A stretch of 64,000 nucleotides of DNA, taken from NCBI GenBank assembly GCA_001802125.1, contig MGZK01000132.1, positions 1 to 64,000 on the forward strand. The letters are read 5' to 3'. Position 1 is the stretch's first letter. Every line of letters begins with the position of its first letter. The stretch comes from Geobacteraceae bacterium GWC2_55_20. GTDB lineage: Bacteria > Desulfobacterota > Desulfuromonadia > Geobacterales > Pseudopelobacteraceae. Below are positions 18,680-27,088 of the stretch, piece after piece. Made by a program: the position numbers and the translations under genes. Below the pieces are notes generated by a model, which saw only the letters and a list, made by a program, of their open reading frames with translations, searched no databases and was not told where the DNA came from.

Positions 18680-21039
18680 TACGATTTACAGGGATACTGA
18701 TAGTTGCCACATTCAGCCTTGCAGGCTGCGTTAGCCCGGTTGTAAACACGCTTAATGACTCCAGGACTGATTCACCAAATAGCGCGCCCAAGATCAAGCC
18801 GACGCCGGAACAGCCTGTCAGGGACTCTGATGCTTATCGATCAAAAGATTCCGGGCGGTTGTATTCTCTGACCCTCAAAAATGCCGATTTGCGAGATGTG
18901 CTGGTACTGCTGTCAAAGGAAAGCGGTGTATCGATAGTTGCAGAACGCGGCCTGCGTGGAAACGTGCAGATCGAAGCAAAAAACAAGAAGCTGGGTGAAT
19001 TGCTGTATATGATCCTCAAGCCGCTAGGCTATACGGCATCGGTTGAAAACGGCATGATCCTGGTTGGCAGGCCCAAACTTGCAACCCGTACTTTCCGGGT
19101 AAACTATCTCAAGGACAAACGGAGTTCCAGCAGTAATATGAACGTTTCAGGTTTTTCCGCCGGAAGCGTGAGTGTATCAAGCATCGGCCAGTCCGACTTT
19201 TGGGGAGCGCTGGAAAACTCTCTTGAAATGCTTGTATTCGGAACCAGTGGCAAAGGAAAGCGTGACGGTGGCGGTTTCAGCATCAGCGAGGAAGAAAAGA
19301 AAAGTGATGGCAAGAATGCACCATCTGCCCCTTCATCCTTATCAAAAGACAAATCGCAAATTACCACATCAACAGACGTGGAAGACCCGCTTCTCTCTTC
19401 AACCCAGATAGCGGAAGGTCAACTCAAACAACTCGTAGTGAATGAAATCGCAGGAATAATCCAGATCACGGATTTACCTGAAAACCTGGATAAAATCGCA
19501 TCTTTTCTGGCAGATGTGGAAGAAGGCAGCAAACGCCAAGTCCTGATTCAGGCGCATATCATGGAAGTAAACCTGAAAGACAGTTTTTCTCTCGGACTTG
19601 ACTGGGAACAGGTATTTCAATCAACCGACAGTGCCTTTACGATTGGGCAAGTTCTTGCACCTACTACCAATGTTTTCAAGTTTGCAGCTGAAGGATTTAA
19701 CTCATTTGGTCGTTTCAATTTACTGCTCGATGCGATGAAAGAACAGGGCAATGTCAACATGCTCTCCAGCCCCAAGATATCCGCGCTCAACAATCAAAAA
19801 GCGGTCATCAAGCTGACCACCAAACAGGTGTCGTGGGTGTCTTCAAAGACCACGAACAATTCTGGCGGGGTAAGTAACGACACCTTCACTACGGCGCCAC
19901 AGATTGATGAAGTGGGAATTTTTTTGGATGTGACTCCACAGATCGGCCTCGACAACTCAATTACCATGCAGATTCACCCCAGTGTTTCGGAAATCAAGGA
20001 GGTATCCACATCACCCGACAAGACCAGCACCAAACCGGTGATTGACATACGCGAGATAGATACGATGGTGGATGCCAAGGCGGGAGAGACCATCGTCATC
20101 GCCGGGCTTATCTCCGACAAACTTAACGAGATCAAACGTAGTGTGCCACTTCTGGGTGATATCCCCTACCTGGGCGCACTTTTCTCTTATAGCAAGCAGG
20201 AACGCACCAAGTCCGAGCTGGTCATAATGATGACCCCGTACATACTTAACGCCAAAAGCATCGACGAGATCAGGGCTGACCATGAGCTGCGGATGCAAAA
20301 CATCGGCGGAGCCTTCCACCTGATCAACAACATGGGCAGCATGGTAACCGAGAAAAGTTCCCGTGATTGGATCATGAGAAGCGAGCCTCACCGGCTGAAT
20401 GCACCGGACGCCACCAATAAATCCACGGTGGCGGATCCCGAGAAACCTGTTTCGCCAAAGACCAAACAACCGGATGCGACTCCGGTTCAACAACCGCTTG
20501 CCCCGGCAAGCCCAGAGGTTAGAATTCCAGCTGCACCCCCGGAGCAAAAAAACACCAAGGCTGACCCGGTCAACAGACAGCACCTGGAGCGGCAGCAGGC
20601 CGAGATAAAACGCCTGGAACTGGAAGTAAAAAACGTTTGGGAGAAGCTGGCGGATGAACGCAGGAAAAACCTGGAGCTTGCAGCAGAAGCGCGACGGCCG
20701 GCCAGTTCTCCGGTTGTGCCGAAAGCCGTCACACCGGAAGCAATGCCGCCGATTGCAGCAAACAATCAGCCTCCGGTATCAGCTGAATCAAACGTTCAGG
20801 CAGTCATGGCGGAGCAACCTCGCACCTTGACTGCAAACGTGCAAACCACCTCGCCTTCCGGCGACAGGGAACAGACACTCTATCGCAGCGCGGTCGTCGC
20901 CTACAAGATCGGCGACTGTACTGAAAGTATCAAGTTTTTCGACAGGTTCCTGACGTTGTATCCTAACTCACCTTTTGCGCAGGACGCGGTATATTATCGT
21001 AAGGACTGTGCTGAACGTCCGGCTGATGCAGTAAAATAA
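18676..21039 (+). CDS. Outer-membrane secretin lipoprotein (GspD/PilQ family) with C-terminal TPR-like extension
   Basis: A 787-residue secretin. A lipoprotein signal ends at LAGC (Cys18). An N-domain follows (LTLKNADLRDVLVLLSKESG, about residues 60-80). The secretin core spans about residues 290-530, with VLIQAHIMEVNLKDSFSLG, VIAGLISDKLNEI and VPLLGDIPYLGALF. After LVIMMTPYIL the gene continues for about 220 residues: a proline-rich linker, a coiled coil (HLERQQAEIKRLELE), and a final stretch like one TPR/YbgF repeat (LYRSAVVAYKIGDCTESIKF). GspD normally ends with a short pilotin-binding S domain, so this extension is unusual. It may replace a separate pilotin or bind peptidoglycan or partners. 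Last gene of the operon. Confidence 0.9.
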   Translation: MIRFTGILIVATFSLAGCVSPVVNTLNDSRTDSPNSAPKIKPTPEQPVRDSDAYRSKDSGRLYSLTLKNADLRDVLVLLSKESGVSIVAERGLRGNVQIEAKNKKLGELLYMILKPLGYTASVENGMILVGRPKLATRTFRVNYLKDKRSSSSNMNVSGFSAGSVSVSSIGQSDFWGALENSLEMLVFGTSGKGKRDGGGFSISEEEKKSDGKNAPSAPSSLSKDKSQITTSTDVEDPLLSSTQIAEGQLKQLVVNEIAGIIQITDLPENLDKIASFLADVEEGSKRQVLIQAHIMEVNLKDSFSLGLDWEQVFQSTDSAFTIGQVLAPTTNVFKFAAEGFNSFGRFNLLLDAMKEQGNVNMLSSPKISALNNQKAVIKLTTKQVSWVSSKTTNNSGGVSNDTFTTAPQIDEVGIFLDVTPQIGLDNSITMQIHPSVSEIKEVSTSPDKTSTKPVIDIREIDTMVDAKAGETIVIAGLISDKLNEIKRSVPLLGDIPYLGALFSYSKQERTKSELVIMMTPYILNAKSIDEIRADHELRMQNIGGAFHLINNMGSMVTEKSSRDWIMRSEPHRLNAPDATNKSTVADPEKPVSPKTKQPDATPVQQPLAPASPEVRIPAAPPEQKNTKADPVNRQHLERQQAEIKRLELEVKNVWEKLADERRKNLELAAEARRPASSPVVPKAVTPEAMPPIAANNQPPVSAESNVQAVMAEQPRTLTANVQTTSPSGDREQTLYRSAVVAYKIGDCTESIKFFDRFLTLYPNSPFAQDAVYYRKDCAERPADAVK

Positions 21040-21110
21040 TCCCGCCGAAAAGCCCTGACTACAAGTTCAGGAAACAAACCATATTTACAAATCCAAAATC
21101 AGACAAAATG

Positions 21111-21149
21111 AAAAGTCCGCTCACCCCTTGACAGGATGAACGGACTTTT
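21111..21149. terminator. Bidirectional terminator-like hairpin
   Basis: Perfect 9-base arms AAAAGTCCG (21111-21119) and CGGACTTTT (21141-21149) enclose a 21-base loop between the convergent secretin and pseudopilin genes. The A-run before and T-run after the stem would end transcription from either side. The T-run is only four bases, so efficiency is uncertain. Confidence 0.7.
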
Positions 21150-21177
21150 GAGCAACAAACGAATCTGCTTGTAAGGT

Positions 21178-21771
21178 CTAATTTGCCAAGTTAAGTACAA
21201 CACCGATATCATTTGAATGTACTGCCGTATCGCCGGGAAGTTCCGTATCCAGATTACCATCCGCTCCGGCCGAAACAATGAAGACACGTACTCCTGAAGT
21301 TCCAAAATCATTTACATTAATAACATACATATTGCCCCAGGGATCAGCCGGGAAGTCAGTGCCATAGGGACCGTTCCACCCTACTGAAGTAGCGCCACTC
21401 TTAGGAGTATACCAACCTGCGTTGGCAGGACCATTGGTAACCAATAAATCATTCATGGAAACCGGAGTAGTTACATCCCAACCGACAACCGCGCCACCGC
21501 CAGGTCCAAGCGGCATATTACCTGCCGATTGCAAAATTGTTGCGGCATCTGTTGTAGCGCTGTCACGTTTGGGCCACAATCCGGTGTCCTTGCGAAATGC
21601 GAGAACAGAACTTTGAATTGCCTTAACATCGCCCAGTGCCCGTGTAACCTTGGATTCATCAATCTGATTGAAGATCATCGGCACCAGCACACCTGCCAAA
21701 ATGGCAATGATCGCGGCAACGACAATCACCTCGATCAGAGTAAAACCTTGATTAAATCTAGTTCTTTTCAT
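21178..21771 (-). CDS. GspG-like major pseudopilin
   Basis: The real start is the ATG at 21771, preceded by GGGGGGAG; the ORF-track start (21810) lies in the leader. The protein is 197 residues. It has a classic prepilin leader ending in QG, then FTLIEVIVVAAIIAILAGVL, and the GspG-type C-terminal signature GWNGPYG, DPWGNMYVIN and a GADG loop where calcium usually binds. It is encoded opposite to the secretion operon with which it most likely works, converging on the secretin gene. Its own promoter must be in the 331-base gap upstream, giving a separate expression level for the most abundant subunit. Confidence 0.9.
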   Translation of the reverse strand: MKRTRFNQGFTLIEVIVVAAIIAILAGVLVPMIFNQIDESKVTRALGDVKAIQSSVLAFRKDTGLWPKRDSATTDAATILQSAGNMPLGPGGGAVVGWDVTTPVSMNDLLVTNGPANAGWYTPKSGATSVGWNGPYGTDFPADPWGNMYVINVNDFGTSGVRVFIVSAGADGNLDTELPGDTAVHSNDIGVVLNLAN

Positions 21772-22102
21772 ACTCCCCCCTTTGATAATTTCCCCGGATA
21801 TAAAATTCAATGGACTTGGATTCTCTAAAAAACATTAATTTGTAGCAAGTTAGCGACACGAATTATTGTCTGCATATAACACACAATCACATTAAAATCC
21901 AGCGCGAAATTTCCTCGTTCGGCTCTAAATACCCTATTTTTAGTAGTTATTAATCCTACGGGATAAACGGTCCCCCCTATGCCGGGCTCTCATTAAATAT
22001 TTTATCCGAGACTCACAAGAGCATTGAAATTTAATTTTTGCTGTGTGAATATGGATCGGACATTGGTGAAAAAAATCAATCATTGCCCACTGAGGTGCGA
22101 GT
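21772..22102. promoter_or_regulatory. Divergent intergenic region, pseudopilin / cytochrome
   Basis: A 331-base AT-rich stretch between two divergent genes. It holds the ribosome-binding site of the pseudopilin (GGGGGGAG) and of the cytochrome (GAGG at 22092-22095). A small ATCC-TACG-GGAT hairpin with a UNCG-type loop occurs near 21951-21962. I looked for a sigma-54 site (TGGCAC-N5-TTGC) and for a cyclic-di-GMP riboswitch core on both strands and found neither convincing. No ORF with a plausible start lies inside. Confidence 0.5.
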
Positions 22103-23956
22103 TTGTTCGGGAACACAACAAGAATACACATGCTCCACTTAAAATCCACATCGGCATATGCAATTAAAACTGACGCACTCCTATTTACCTTTGCAATATT
22201 TATGCTCTGTCTTTTACTCCCTTTTTCCGATGCCCATTGCGAGGAGTGTGGTGACTGCCATTTAGACAGGCTTCACAAGCGCACTGGCGTAATCGGTCAG
22301 ATGAAGGGCGGTTCGCACCATGTTCAAGGTGTTGAGGTTACCGGGCAGCATTGTTATGCATGCCATTGGGAAGCAACTCCGGAGGGCAGGATTAACGAAC
22401 GTTACCACTCCGGCAGTAAAACCAAGGACGCTCCGGTAGACCTGGTGGTTTGGGGAGCAGGCAATCGACCGACCATTTTCATACCTTTCAGCACTGCTGC
22501 AAGCTTCCGTGTATCGTCCATCGGCACTTCAAACGAACGTGAACAGGTTGCCTCCATATCAAACCACTGCCTTTCCTGCCATAACGACAGAAATAATGAC
22601 ACCACACCATTCGTCGGAGACAGCCACACGCCCCGCCAGTATGCCTGGGATGGCCAGAGTATTGCAGCACGCTACAGTCAAACCGGATCAGCCTCATGGA
22701 GCAGATATTCGACTGCAAACGTCAACGGTAAATGGCAAATCACCAAAGCATTCTCGGCCCACGGCAATTCCGCTGCCAGTCTTGGTGGGTGGAGCACCGT
22801 AAGCGGCTATGACAAAGACATCACTACGACAAGAGGCGGCTCAAAATCAAGAAACGTAGAGTGCTTTGATTGCCACAACTCCCATGGCTCTGGCACAACC
22901 GGCATAACCTCCTCATACCTGACTTTTGGTTCTGACTACAACGGCGGCATCCTTAAGGAAACCATGGCCGGCCTTGGCGGTTACCAATACAGTTACACTC
23001 CGTCATCTAATCTGGATAAGCATGAGGCCAACCCATACAATCCAGGTGCCGGCCTCTGCTTTGACTGCCATGAAACCGCCAAACCAGGGTCTACCCCTTG
23101 GGGTTACAAAACGACCTTCGGCGCCGAGCAGGCGATCATGGGCTACAAAGACACCTCACGGTTCAACTCCGGCATAAAAGGCTCCACATCGCGTTTCACC
23201 GGTCGCCATACCCGTACCGCCGTTGCTAGCAGTCACCTTAAATCAGGAAGGTTTTTGTCCTATTCAACCCACGACAAAATCAACGGACTCTGCACCCCAT
23301 GTCATGATCCGCACGGCATAAGCCCAACTCTTGGAACCTCAATGCAGTACGCACTGCCGCTGCTTAAAGGGACCTGGCTTACATCCCCGTATCGCGAAGA
23401 TTCACCACCCGCAAGGATGCCCACCAAAGGGAGCTTTACCGGCAATGCAAACAACATGGCCGTATCCTGGGAAAAGGGGGAACTGAAAAAGAATCCTGCC
23501 GAGTCCCAGGCCGCAATGAGCTATAATACCGACCGAAATACATTTGGCAATGGTCGGCTAATCATCGAAAAAGATGATCAATTCGCGGGACTCTGTCTGA
23601 AATGCCATAAAAAAAGCAATTTCACAGCAAACAAGAACGATGTGATACATCGCGCGGTTAAAGGTTGGGGCTCCAACCGGGAACATTCCTTTCCATGTTC
23701 AAAGTGCCACCAGGCACACAACTCCGGTTTGCCGCGGCTAATGCAGACCAACTGCCTCGAATCCGGTCCGTCCGGATTAAGGGACAGTAGCGCCGCACCC
23801 TGGATGTCAAGCAAAAGTTATCAGCAGATTGCCGCTATTAACAAGCCCGCAAAAGAAGCTGTCGTCGGTTGTCATGTTCGCAGAGCGGCCAGAAATAGCG
23901 GCCCGCCTGCATTACCATCCGAACAGCAACAGTGGAAAAGTGTGAATCCATGGTAA
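22103..23956 (+). CDS. Octaheme c-type cytochrome, secreted
   Basis: A 617-residue protein with a Sec-type signal (about residues 24-45, LLFTFAIFMLCLLLPFSDAH) and eight CXXCH heme-binding motifs, at about residues 49, 84, 156, 254, 319, 397, 498 and 532. A ninth CH (VVGCHVRR, near the end) lacks the first cysteine. Hemes are widely spaced, so this is an extended electron-transfer protein of the kind Geobacter uses in the periplasm or outer surface. The final LMQTNCL segment recurs at the end of such cytochromes as I recall them. The start is a TTG at 22103 with GAGG seven bases upstream; no ribosome-binding site precedes the internal ATG at 22130. The neighbouring secretion operon may export it, as inference. 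Confidence 0.88.
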   Translation: MFGNTTRIHMLHLKSTSAYAIKTDALLFTFAIFMLCLLLPFSDAHCEECGDCHLDRLHKRTGVIGQMKGGSHHVQGVEVTGQHCYACHWEATPEGRINERYHSGSKTKDAPVDLVVWGAGNRPTIFIPFSTAASFRVSSIGTSNEREQVASISNHCLSCHNDRNNDTTPFVGDSHTPRQYAWDGQSIAARYSQTGSASWSRYSTANVNGKWQITKAFSAHGNSAASLGGWSTVSGYDKDITTTRGGSKSRNVECFDCHNSHGSGTTGITSSYLTFGSDYNGGILKETMAGLGGYQYSYTPSSNLDKHEANPYNPGAGLCFDCHETAKPGSTPWGYKTTFGAEQAIMGYKDTSRFNSGIKGSTSRFTGRHTRTAVASSHLKSGRFLSYSTHDKINGLCTPCHDPHGISPTLGTSMQYALPLLKGTWLTSPYREDSPPARMPTKGSFTGNANNMAVSWEKGELKKNPAESQAAMSYNTDRNTFGNGRLIIEKDDQFAGLCLKCHKKSNFTANKNDVIHRAVKGWGSNREHSFPCSKCHQAHNSGLPRLMQTNCLESGPSGLRDSSAAPWMSSKSYQQIAAINKPAKEAVVGCHVRRAARNSGPPALPSEQQQWKSVNPW

Positions 23957-24978
23957 GCCCGGTTTGCTTGTTCCGGCGCCTTTTGCCTATACCGCATCCA
24001 GATCCTCGATACAGGCTGATAGCTGTACTAGTGGCCACTTTACTTCAGCTATCGGTGCAGGTAACTTTAGCAATGGAGAGACCTCCTGCCCCCCTCCCCA
24101 TCAAAACCCAATTGGTATTGCTGGGGACCGGCAACCCGCAGCCTGATCCGGACCGTTCCGGACCGGCTACGGCAATTGCAATTAATGGTAGCGCCTATCT
24201 GGTCGATTTCGGTCCCGGTGTCGTTCGTCGCGCGGCTGCTGCACGGATTGACAAGGGAATAGCTGCGCTAGAACCTACCAATCTGCGCGTTGTATTTCTG
24301 ACACATCTTCATTCCGACCACACCGCCGGCTATCCCGATCTGATCCTGACCCCATGGGCCATGGGACGAAGAGTTCCACTTGAAGTGTACGGCCCCAAGG
24401 GCCTCAAAAAAATGACGGATCATATCCTTGCCGCATATAGCGAAGACATTGGAATACGTACCAAGGGAACGGAGAATGCTCATCCGGATGGTTGCAAGGT
24501 AAATGTGCACGAGATTATGGCCGGTGTGGTATATAAGGACGCCAACGTAACCGTAACAGCCTTTCCAACCAGACACGGTGAATGGGAACAGAGTTTCGGT
24601 TATCGCTTTGACAGTGCAGATCGCAGTATCGTAATTTCCGGTGATACGACCCCTACCCAAGCTACGATAGATGCATGCCGAGGTTGTGATATACTTGTCC
24701 ACGAAGCATTGACACTAAAGTTCCTGAATAATCCGATGCGCCCCAATTACCAAAGATTTGATATTCGCGATTATTCCGCCAAATATCACACCACGACTGC
24801 TCAATTGGCGGAATTGGCAAACAAGGCGAAACCAGGCCTGCTAATCACATACCATAACCCGATTTCACTGCGACCCGAGCGACGCCCTTTCGCTTCTTCA
24901 CCAGAAGACGTTCTGGAAGAAATCGGACGGGGATACACCGGCAAGATTTCCGTCGGGCGTGACCTGGATGTATATTAA
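23950..24978 (+). CDS. Secreted metallo-beta-lactamase-fold hydrolase
   Basis: Starts at the ATG at 23950, seven bases inside the cytochrome gene, giving 342 residues. An N-terminal hydrophobic segment (LIAVLVATLLQLSVQVTLA) is a signal peptide. The metal site is intact: HLHSDHTAGYPDL (HxHxDH), a later TRHGEW histidine, SGDTTPT aspartate, and a final TYHNP histidine. The layout resembles the RNase Z/arylsulfatase/phosphodiesterase branch rather than true beta-lactamases. Substrate unknown; export implies an extracytoplasmic ester substrate. It is coupled to the cytochrome by overlap and sits just upstream of a sulfatase-fold protein. Confidence 0.85.
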   Translation: MVSPVCLFRRLLPIPHPDPRYRLIAVLVATLLQLSVQVTLAMERPPAPLPIKTQLVLLGTGNPQPDPDRSGPATAIAINGSAYLVDFGPGVVRRAAAARIDKGIAALEPTNLRVVFLTHLHSDHTAGYPDLILTPWAMGRRVPLEVYGPKGLKKMTDHILAAYSEDIGIRTKGTENAHPDGCKVNVHEIMAGVVYKDANVTVTAFPTRHGEWEQSFGYRFDSADRSIVISGDTTPTQATIDACRGCDILVHEALTLKFLNNPMRPNYQRFDIRDYSAKYHTTTAQLAELANKAKPGLLITYHNPISLRPERRPFASSPEDVLEEIGRGYTGKISVGRDLDVY

Positions 24979-25022
24979 AGCGCTTGTCCGCAGGCGAATC
25001 AAATACGAGGAGATATGGATAA

Positions 25023-26537
25023 ATGTCAAGTTACGACAGTTCTGACGAATCGCAACATGAAAAGATGGACCGTAGAGAATTTATCAAACGGACCGCGATT
25101 GGCGCCGGAAGCATGGCGTTAAGCGTGTCCCTGGTAGGCTGCATGGCTGGAAAGGGAATGAACGGCAACGCGGCCACAAATGCAGTAAATGAAACCCTGC
25201 CACTCAAGTATAAGGATTACAACCTGGTTTTCGTCAGTTTTGACGCGCTGCAGGCTGCCCATGTCGGTTCACTCGGTTATTCACGAAACGTGACACCGAC
25301 CATTGACGCCATCGCCAAGGATGGCTTCAACTTCACCAACGCAATTTCCACTGCGTCCTGGACGGTTCCCGCCTCCATGACCTGGTTTACCGGAGTTTAT
25401 CCTTCCGAACACAGGCTGACCAATAAATTTGCCGTATTCAACCCACCCAGTAACAATATACTGTCCAATTTGAAAAAGCTTTCCCCGAACCTGGTCACCC
25501 TGGCCGAGATCCTGAAGCAAAACGGTTACGCTACCGGCGGATTTACCGGCAACGCCGGAGTTAACGGCTTTTTCGGCTATGATCAGGGGTTTGATACCTA
25601 TTTCTATGAAAAAGGAAAATTCGGCAGCATGGGAGTCAGTATCCCCAAGGCGCTTGATTGGCTGAAGGAAAATAAAAATAAAAAGTTTTTCATGTTCCTG
25701 CATGGTTACGATATTCATGGCCAGGGAATACCCGAGGGAGGGTTCGACTACCGTTTTGTGGAACCGGGCTATGACAAACGTTATACCGGCTCCAAGGAGG
25801 AGCAGGAGGCTTTGCGCGAGGAGGGGCTTGAAAAAGGGCGGACCACCCTGCGTGATGAAGATGTCCGATTCTGGAGGGCGATCTACGATGAAAAAATCCA
25901 GCGCACCGACGCCAAATTCAAAAAATTTCTGGATGAGCTTGAGAAGATGGGATTGATGGACAGGACCATCTTTGTACTGACATCCGACCATGGGACTGAA
26001 TTCCACGAACACAAGCGTTTTGATCACGGTTTCAGCCTATACGATGAACTGATACACGTGCCGCTAATCATAAAGCTGCCGAAAAGAACTGATGGCAAGA
26101 TCATCCGGGATCAGGTCAGCAGCATCGATGTGATGCCGACTATTCTCGATCTGCTGGATGTGAACGTTCAGGAAAAAACCAGGAAGCAACTGCGCGGGAC
26201 CAGTCTCTCACCAGCGTTTAAAGGGCAGTCAGCGGCAAAGGATGTCTTTTCCGAGACCGACTACCGGCTGTACACCTTCAAACGCTCTATTCAAACCAGG
26301 GAAGGCTGGAAATTCATATATACAATGGAAAGTAAAACCGGCGAATTGTATAACCTGAAAAGCGACCCCGGCGAAACCAAGAACCTGGTTGATGTTGAGC
26401 GCAAGATAGCCTACGAACTGGAACATAAATTGTTTGCACATTTTAAATCGATTGGACACGACCTGAACGCTCGAAGATGGGAGACGGGCCTGAACCCGGT
26501 CTACGATTCACAGGCCAAACCAGCGCAAAAAAAGTGA
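25023..26537 (+). CDS. Sulfatase-family hydrolase, Tat lipoprotein, threonine at the nucleophile position
   Basis: A 504-residue alkaline-phosphatase-fold protein. The N-terminus has a twin-arginine-like DRREFIKR and then a lipobox ending LVGC (about residue 39), so it is probably Tat-exported and lipid-anchored. The first metal ligand (FVSFDALQ), the C-terminal SDHGTEFHEH ligands and the DVMPTILDLL tail signature are present. The formylglycine motif CxPSR of true sulfatases reads TVPASM, so threonine replaces the cysteine, as in phosphoethanolamine and lipoteichoic-acid transferases. A phosphoryl- or sulfo-transferase using Thr directly is therefore as likely as a sulfatase. A GAGGAG ribosome-binding site precedes the ATG. 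Confidence 0.83.
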   Translation: MSSYDSSDESQHEKMDRREFIKRTAIGAGSMALSVSLVGCMAGKGMNGNAATNAVNETLPLKYKDYNLVFVSFDALQAAHVGSLGYSRNVTPTIDAIAKDGFNFTNAISTASWTVPASMTWFTGVYPSEHRLTNKFAVFNPPSNNILSNLKKLSPNLVTLAEILKQNGYATGGFTGNAGVNGFFGYDQGFDTYFYEKGKFGSMGVSIPKALDWLKENKNKKFFMFLHGYDIHGQGIPEGGFDYRFVEPGYDKRYTGSKEEQEALREEGLEKGRTTLRDEDVRFWRAIYDEKIQRTDAKFKKFLDELEKMGLMDRTIFVLTSDHGTEFHEHKRFDHGFSLYDELIHVPLIIKLPKRTDGKIIRDQVSSIDVMPTILDLLDVNVQEKTRKQLRGTSLSPAFKGQSAAKDVFSETDYRLYTFKRSIQTREGWKFIYTMESKTGELYNLKSDPGETKNLVDVERKIAYELEHKLFAHFKSIGHDLNARRWETGLNPVYDSQAKPAQKK

Positions 26538-26580
26538 GTAATGTAACCTGTTGCTGCTGAATACCTCTCTTGATTTTTCC

Positions 26581-26618
26581 ATTACTCCTGCTCTTGTAAA
26601 ACAAGCGGCAGGAGTAAT
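26581..26618. other. Perfect 11-bp inverted repeat with nested stem upstream of crcB
   Basis: Arms ATTACTCCTGC (26581-26591) and GCAGGAGTAAT (26608-26618) match perfectly, with an inner CTTGT/ACAAG stem in the loop. It lies between the sulfatase stop and crcB. No T-run follows on either strand, so it is not a clear intrinsic terminator; it could be an attenuator, an RNA-stability element or a dyad operator. A TATAAT box occurs further on at 26668-26673, just before the crcB ribosome-binding site, without a good -35. Confidence 0.6.
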
Positions 26619-26695
26619 ATTGAGTGGGGTTGTGCAAAAACATTATCCTTACATTCCAGATGCAGGCTATAATCGCGTCCGGAGGACAATCACAG

Positions 26696-27073
26696 ATGAA
26701 AATTGCCGCCACAATAGCCCTGTTCTGCGCCAGCGGAGGTCTTGCGCGTTATTATCTGTCGGGCTGGGCCTACAGCCTTCTCGGCAGATCCTTTCCGTAT
26801 GGCACGCTTCTGGTTAATATCATCGGCGCTTATCTGATCGGACTGGTCATGGAGGGCGGCATGCGCAGCACTTTGCTTTCCGATACCCTGCGCATTGGCT
26901 TGACCGTCGGCTTCATGGGAGGCCTGACGACTTTTTCCACTTTCAGTTACGAAACATTCAAGCTGCTGGAGGATGGCCAGCTGCTTTTCGCGTTCGCGAA
27001 TATTGTCATAAGCGTTGCTACCTGCCTGCTGTTTACATGGCTGGGAATTGCAACTATCCGGGGTCTTTCATAA
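26696..27073 (+). CDS. crcB: Fluoride-specific channel CrcB (Fluc)
   Basis: Start is the ATG at 26696 (MKIAATIALFCASGGLARYY), with GGAGG ten bases before; the ORF-track extension to 26624 is leader. The 125-residue length and four hydrophobic helices fit Fluc. Signature segments are GGLARYY, GTLLVNIIGAYLIG and the pore-lining FMGGLTTFSTFSYE. It dimerises to form a dual-topology fluoride exporter in the inner membrane. The DUF190 gene follows after 15 bases, a pairing common in bacteria. No fluoride riboswitch is seen upstream; see findings. Confidence 0.94.
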   Translation: MKIAATIALFCASGGLARYYLSGWAYSLLGRSFPYGTLLVNIIGAYLIGLVMEGGMRSTLLSDTLRIGLTVGFMGGLTTFSTFSYETFKLLEDGQLLFAFANIVISVATCLLFTWLGIATIRGLS

Positions 27074-27088
27074 CAGCGGGGTACATAC

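Noticed and set aside
21772-22102. Possible sigma-54 promoter or cyclic-di-GMP riboswitch in the pseudopilin/cytochrome gap
   Set aside because: The nearest candidate, GTGTCG-N5-TTGCT on the minus strand, lacks the GG and GC pairs, and no GEMM core could be read on either strand.
26538-26695. Fluoride riboswitch upstream of crcB
   Set aside because: The conserved core was not seen; only an inverted repeat is present.
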